Shown: positions 35,146 to 37,372 of the stretch, piece after piece | How the letters are laid out: the number at the start of each line of letters is the position of its first letter | Position numbering within the stretch: the first letter of the stretch is position 1 | Position numbers and translations under genes: made by a program | Notes under the pieces: generated by a model | The model's database searches: none | What the model was told of the DNA's origin: nothing | The model's input: only the letters and a program-made list of their open reading frames with translations | Origin: Candidatus Binatia bacterium | GTDB lineage: Bacteria > Desulfobacterota > Binatia > UBA12015 | Assembly: GCA_019749875.1 (NCBI GenBank) | Contig: JAIEPK010000373.1 | Location: 1 to 37,372, forward strand | Direction of reading: 5' to 3' | Length of the DNA: 37,372 nt

Positions 35146-35892
35146 ATGGACGAGGAGGCGGAGTACGATCGCATCGGCGACCGCTACTCGGAGGCCAAGC
35201 AGCAGCCGTTTCGCATCCACCTGGAGGCGTACACGCTCGAACGTCTGGCGGGCGACGTGACGGGTGCGAGGATCGTCGACTTCGCCTGCGGGGACGGCTT
35301 CTACAGCCGCCGCTTCATGCGGCGCGGCGCCGCACGGACGCTCGGCATCGACGCCTCGCACGAGATGGTCGCGCTCGGCAGGCGCGCCGAGGAGTCCGAG
35401 CCGTTCGGCTGCCGCTACGCGCACGGCGACGTCGGCGACGCGCGCGACCTCGGCCCGTTCGACGTCGCGATCGCCGCGTACCTGCTGAACTACGCACGGA
35501 CCCGCACCGAGCTGCGACGCTTCTGCGAGGTCGCGTTCGCGAGCCTGCGCCCCGGCGGCCGGCTGCTCGGCGTGAACGATCGTACCGACGATCCCGGTGC
35601 GGGACGGCGCGACTTCTCGCAGCACGGCTTCCGCAAGATCGGACCTGCGCGGGCCGTCGAGGGCGAGCCGATCACCTACGAGTTCCTGCTGCCCGAAGGA
35701 CGCAGCTTTGCGATCACCAACTTCTACTGGCGACCGGAGACGTACCTCGACGAGCTGCGTGCGGCCGGCTTTCGCGAGGTCGCGTGGCACCCGTTCGAGC
35801 TGGCGCCAGACGGAGCGACCGCGTATCCGGAAGGCTTCTTCGACGATCTGCTCGCCGCGCGCCCGCTCGCCGCATTTTCCGCGCATCGCTGA
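35146..35892 (+). CDS. SAM-dependent methyltransferase, class I
   Basis: A 248-residue class I methyltransferase. The SAM-binding motif I is IVDFACGDGFYSRRF near residue 45, with motif II AARTLGIDASHEMVALG and motif post-I ESEPFGCRYAHGDVGD behind it. The central segment LGPFDVAIAAYLLNYARTRTEL corresponds to motif II/III. The substrate is undetermined; the family includes small-molecule and lipid methyltransferases. The ATG at 35146 has AGGGGAGG 6-13 bases upstream. Its stop is 51 bases before the stop of the convergent VOC gene. Confidence 0.85.
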   Translation: MDEEAEYDRIGDRYSEAKQQPFRIHLEAYTLERLAGDVTGARIVDFACGDGFYSRRFMRRGAARTLGIDASHEMVALGRRAEESEPFGCRYAHGDVGDARDLGPFDVAIAAYLLNYARTRTELRRFCEVAFASLRPGGRLLGVNDRTDDPGAGRRDFSQHGFRKIGPARAVEGEPITYEFLLPEGRSFAITNFYWRPETYLDELRAAGFREVAWHPFELAPDGATAYPEGFFDDLLAARPLAAFSAHR

Positions 35893-35943
35893 ACGCCGGC
35901 GTGCACGACCATGCGCCGCGCGAGCGACGCGGCGCATGGCCTC

Positions 35944-36372
35944 TCAGACCGCGCGCAGGCGGCGCTCGATCTCCTCCGAGGTGAGGTCTTCGACGTGCGT
36001 GGCGATCCACCACTGGTTCCCACCGGCATCGATCACGCCTGCGGACCGGTCACCGTAGGGCTGTGTCGCCGGCGCACGCAGCGACGTCGCGCCGAGGGCC
36101 AGCGCGCGCGCGTACACGGCGTCGCAGTCGGGCACGTACACGTGCACCATGGACGGCAGCGCGGGAAGCTCGTCGGTCGCCTCACCGAGCATGACCACGG
36201 AATCGTCGATGCGGACCTCGGCGTGCATGACCGAGCCGTCGGTACGGGTCGAGCGGTGGAGCTCGCATCCGCCTAACGCCTCGCACAGCAAGCGGATCAC
36301 CTGGTCGACGTGCTTCGTGACGACGTAGGGCGACACCGCGCCGTGCCCCGCGGGAACGTGATGAACCGACAT
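35944..36372 (-). CDS. VOC-family (glyoxalase/PhnB-like) protein
   Basis: A 142-residue protein of the vicinal-oxygen-chelate fold, PhnB-like subgroup. The opening VSPYVVTKHVDQVIRLLCEALGG, the middle MHAEVRIDDSVVMLGEA and the end PYGDRSAGVIDAGGNQWWIATHVEDLT are typical. A functional metal site is not certain: metal ligand candidates are the histidine in VMHAEV and the acidic residue near AGVIDAGG. Most close relatives have no proven enzyme activity. Its start ATG has AAAGGAG upstream, and it is transcribed in the same direction as the AraC gene upstream. Confidence 0.85.
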   Translation of the reverse strand: MSVHHVPAGHGAVSPYVVTKHVDQVIRLLCEALGGCELHRSTRTDGSVMHAEVRIDDSVVMLGEATDELPALPSMVHVYVPDCDAVYARALALGATSLRAPATQPYGDRSAGVIDAGGNQWWIATHVEDLTSEEIERRLRAV

Positions 36373-36443
36373 TGCGGATCTCCTTTCGACCGCGATGCCT
36401 ACGCGGCACGCGGGGCGGGATCTTGGAAGAAAGTCCGCCGCGC

Positions 36444-37286
36444 TCAGCCGTCGATGGTCGTGGTGCTGCCCGGGTAGCGCTGCGCGACGAACTCGCGCGG
36501 CGTGAGCCCGCCGAGCTCACGAAACTCGGTCGTCATGTGCGATTGGTCGTAGTAGCCGGCGTCGAGCGCCGCGTCGGCGAGCGATGCCGGCGCTGCGTCC
36601 AGCAACGCCAGCGCGCGCCGGAAGCGTACGATGCGCGCGTAGACCTTCGGCACCACGCCGATCTGGTCGCGGAACAGGGCCGCGAGCCGCGTCTTGGAGA
36701 GGCCGCTGCGCTCGCGCAGCGAGGCGATCGCGACGCGGCCGCCGCTCTCCTCGATCCGGGCCGCGCACCACGCGACCTCCGGATCGAGTGCGCGCGCGCC
36801 GACGACGCGCTCGCAGACCCATCGCGCCGCCTGCGCGAAGCAGTCCGCGATGGTTCGGGTCGCATGGCAACGCTCGGCGAGATCGGCCGCGGCCGATCCG
36901 AGCAGGTCGGGCAGCTCGACGGTGTACCCGCTGATCTCGTGCAGCGGCCGCGACAGCAGCGCATAGGCTCCGGCGGGCCGCAGGCGTAGACCGAGGACGC
37001 GGTGCCATGTCGGGTGCTCGATCACCACGGCGCTCGTCTGCAGCCCGGTGAGGCAGGCGCGCAGGGTCTCGCTGCCGCGACCGAGGACCAGCCGGTGCGG
37101 CTCGCCGAGGCACACCGCGAGCTCGAGCAAGCCGTTCGGCAGGATGCGCTCGCGCGCGGCCCCGGTCGTGCCCTCGCTGTACCAGAAGCGCTCGACCCAC
37201 GGGGCGAGCTGCGACGGCTGCCAGAGGCCCGCGCTCCAGTGGCCGAGGTCCGAGTCCTCGCGCCAGGTCAGGATCTCGTCCGGCAC
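36444..37286 (-). CDS. AraC-family transcriptional regulator
   Basis: A 280-residue regulator. The C-terminal 100 residues form the AraC DNA-binding domain, with two helix-turn-helix units: IASLRERSGLSKTRLAALFRDQIGVVPKVYARIVRF and SLADAALDAGYYDQSHMTTEFRELGGLTPREF, read across several strands. The N-terminal 150 residues are the ligand or regulatory domain found in many regulators that begin with a W/F-rich APWVERFWYSEG segment. GTG at 37286 is the start used; no ATG lies nearby. It is followed by the VOC gene after about 70 bases, which may be its target. The effector is unknown. Confidence 0.85.
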   Translation of the reverse strand: MPDEILTWREDSDLGHWSAGLWQPSQLAPWVERFWYSEGTTGAARERILPNGLLELAVCLGEPHRLVLGRGSETLRACLTGLQTSAVVIEHPTWHRVLGLRLRPAGAYALLSRPLHEISGYTVELPDLLGSAAADLAERCHATRTIADCFAQAARWVCERVVGARALDPEVAWCAARIEESGGRVAIASLRERSGLSKTRLAALFRDQIGVVPKVYARIVRFRRALALLDAAPASLADAALDAGYYDQSHMTTEFRELGGLTPREFVAQRYPGSTTTIDG

Positions 37287-37306
37287 GGTCCACGCCTAGC
37301 ACATCA

Positions 37307-37332
37307 GGGGAGTCCCCCCGGCTCTGCCGGGG
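37307..37332. repeat. Hairpin-rich sequence near the window end
   Basis: GGGG-AGT-CCCC at 37307-37317 abuts and partly overlaps CCCCGGC-TCT-GCCGGGG at 37316-37332, so two alternative hairpins are possible. No T-run follows, so it is not a typical terminator. A -35-like TTGACA follows at 37347-37352. The element may belong to a repeat or mobile-element end that continues outside the window. Confidence 0.5.
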
Positions 37333-37372
37333 AGGCAGCAGCAGTTTGACAATTCCGGGAGTCCAAAAGCGG

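Overview
The window is high-GC DNA from a Gram-negative bacterium. Lipid A synthesis (LpxA), a sigma-54 activator with matching -24/-12 promoters, a HscA/HscB-type ISC system, protoporphyrin-dependent heme synthesis and a tmk-holB-ricT-metG block together resemble Desulfobacterota/Myxococcota-type ('deltaproteobacterial') genomes. A Binatota-like lineage is possible, but this is inference from gene content, not a placement. Coding density is high and most of the window is core metabolism and housekeeping. I saw no tRNA or rRNA gene, CRISPR array, prophage or intact insertion sequence.

Layout. (1) 1-2229, plus: the 3' end of an ABC ATPase and two permeases of a nucleoside/BMP-type importer. 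(2) 2234-8558, minus: an ISC iron-sulfur operon transcribed iscS-iscU-iscA-hscB-hscA-fdx-Rrf2 regulator, followed by a conserved unknown gene and a zinc-ribbon membrane protein. The regulator lies at the 3' end, and a good promoter with an overlapping 23-bp dyad lies in front of iscS. (3) 8719-12732, plus: asnS, coaE and ftsH. asnS and coaE each carry an apparent single-base frameshift about 200 bp apart; the coaE one falls in a perfect 13-bp inverted repeat. (4) 12752-18904: a Nudix hydrolase, a membrane protein, a PEP-utilising enzyme lacking its ATP-grasp half, and a minus-strand operon of HEAT-repeat protein, acyl-CoA mutase large subunit and exported protein. (5) 19002-21917, minus: a sigma-54 activator without a sensor domain, plus a gene for an unknown exported protein. 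Both have -24/-12 promoters, and the exported-protein gene ends in a textbook terminator. (6) 22200-24999: a PHA-synthesis regulator, a tandem universal stress protein, a small unknown gene with fur, and a Com-like zinc finger whose promoter contains a strong Fur-box match. (7) 25092-33685, minus: a tight eight-gene run hemD-hemE-hemH-hemG-tmk-holB-ricT-metG. (8) 33783-35892, plus: yacG, lpxA, a small cupin-like protein and a methyltransferase. (9) 35944-37286, minus: a VOC protein and an AraC regulator, then hairpin-rich DNA at the window edge.

How the genes connect. The ISC operon supplies Fe-S clusters, and its own Rrf2 regulator probably senses cluster supply. Fur and the Fur-boxed zinc-finger gene suggest a second iron-responsive point. 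The hem genes use iron at the ferrochelatase step. The most unusual unit is the sigma-54 activator with its neighbouring secreted protein, which looks like a self-contained regulatory module of unknown purpose. Start codons were chosen from spacing, overlaps, ribosome-binding sites and family N-termini, and several remain uncertain.
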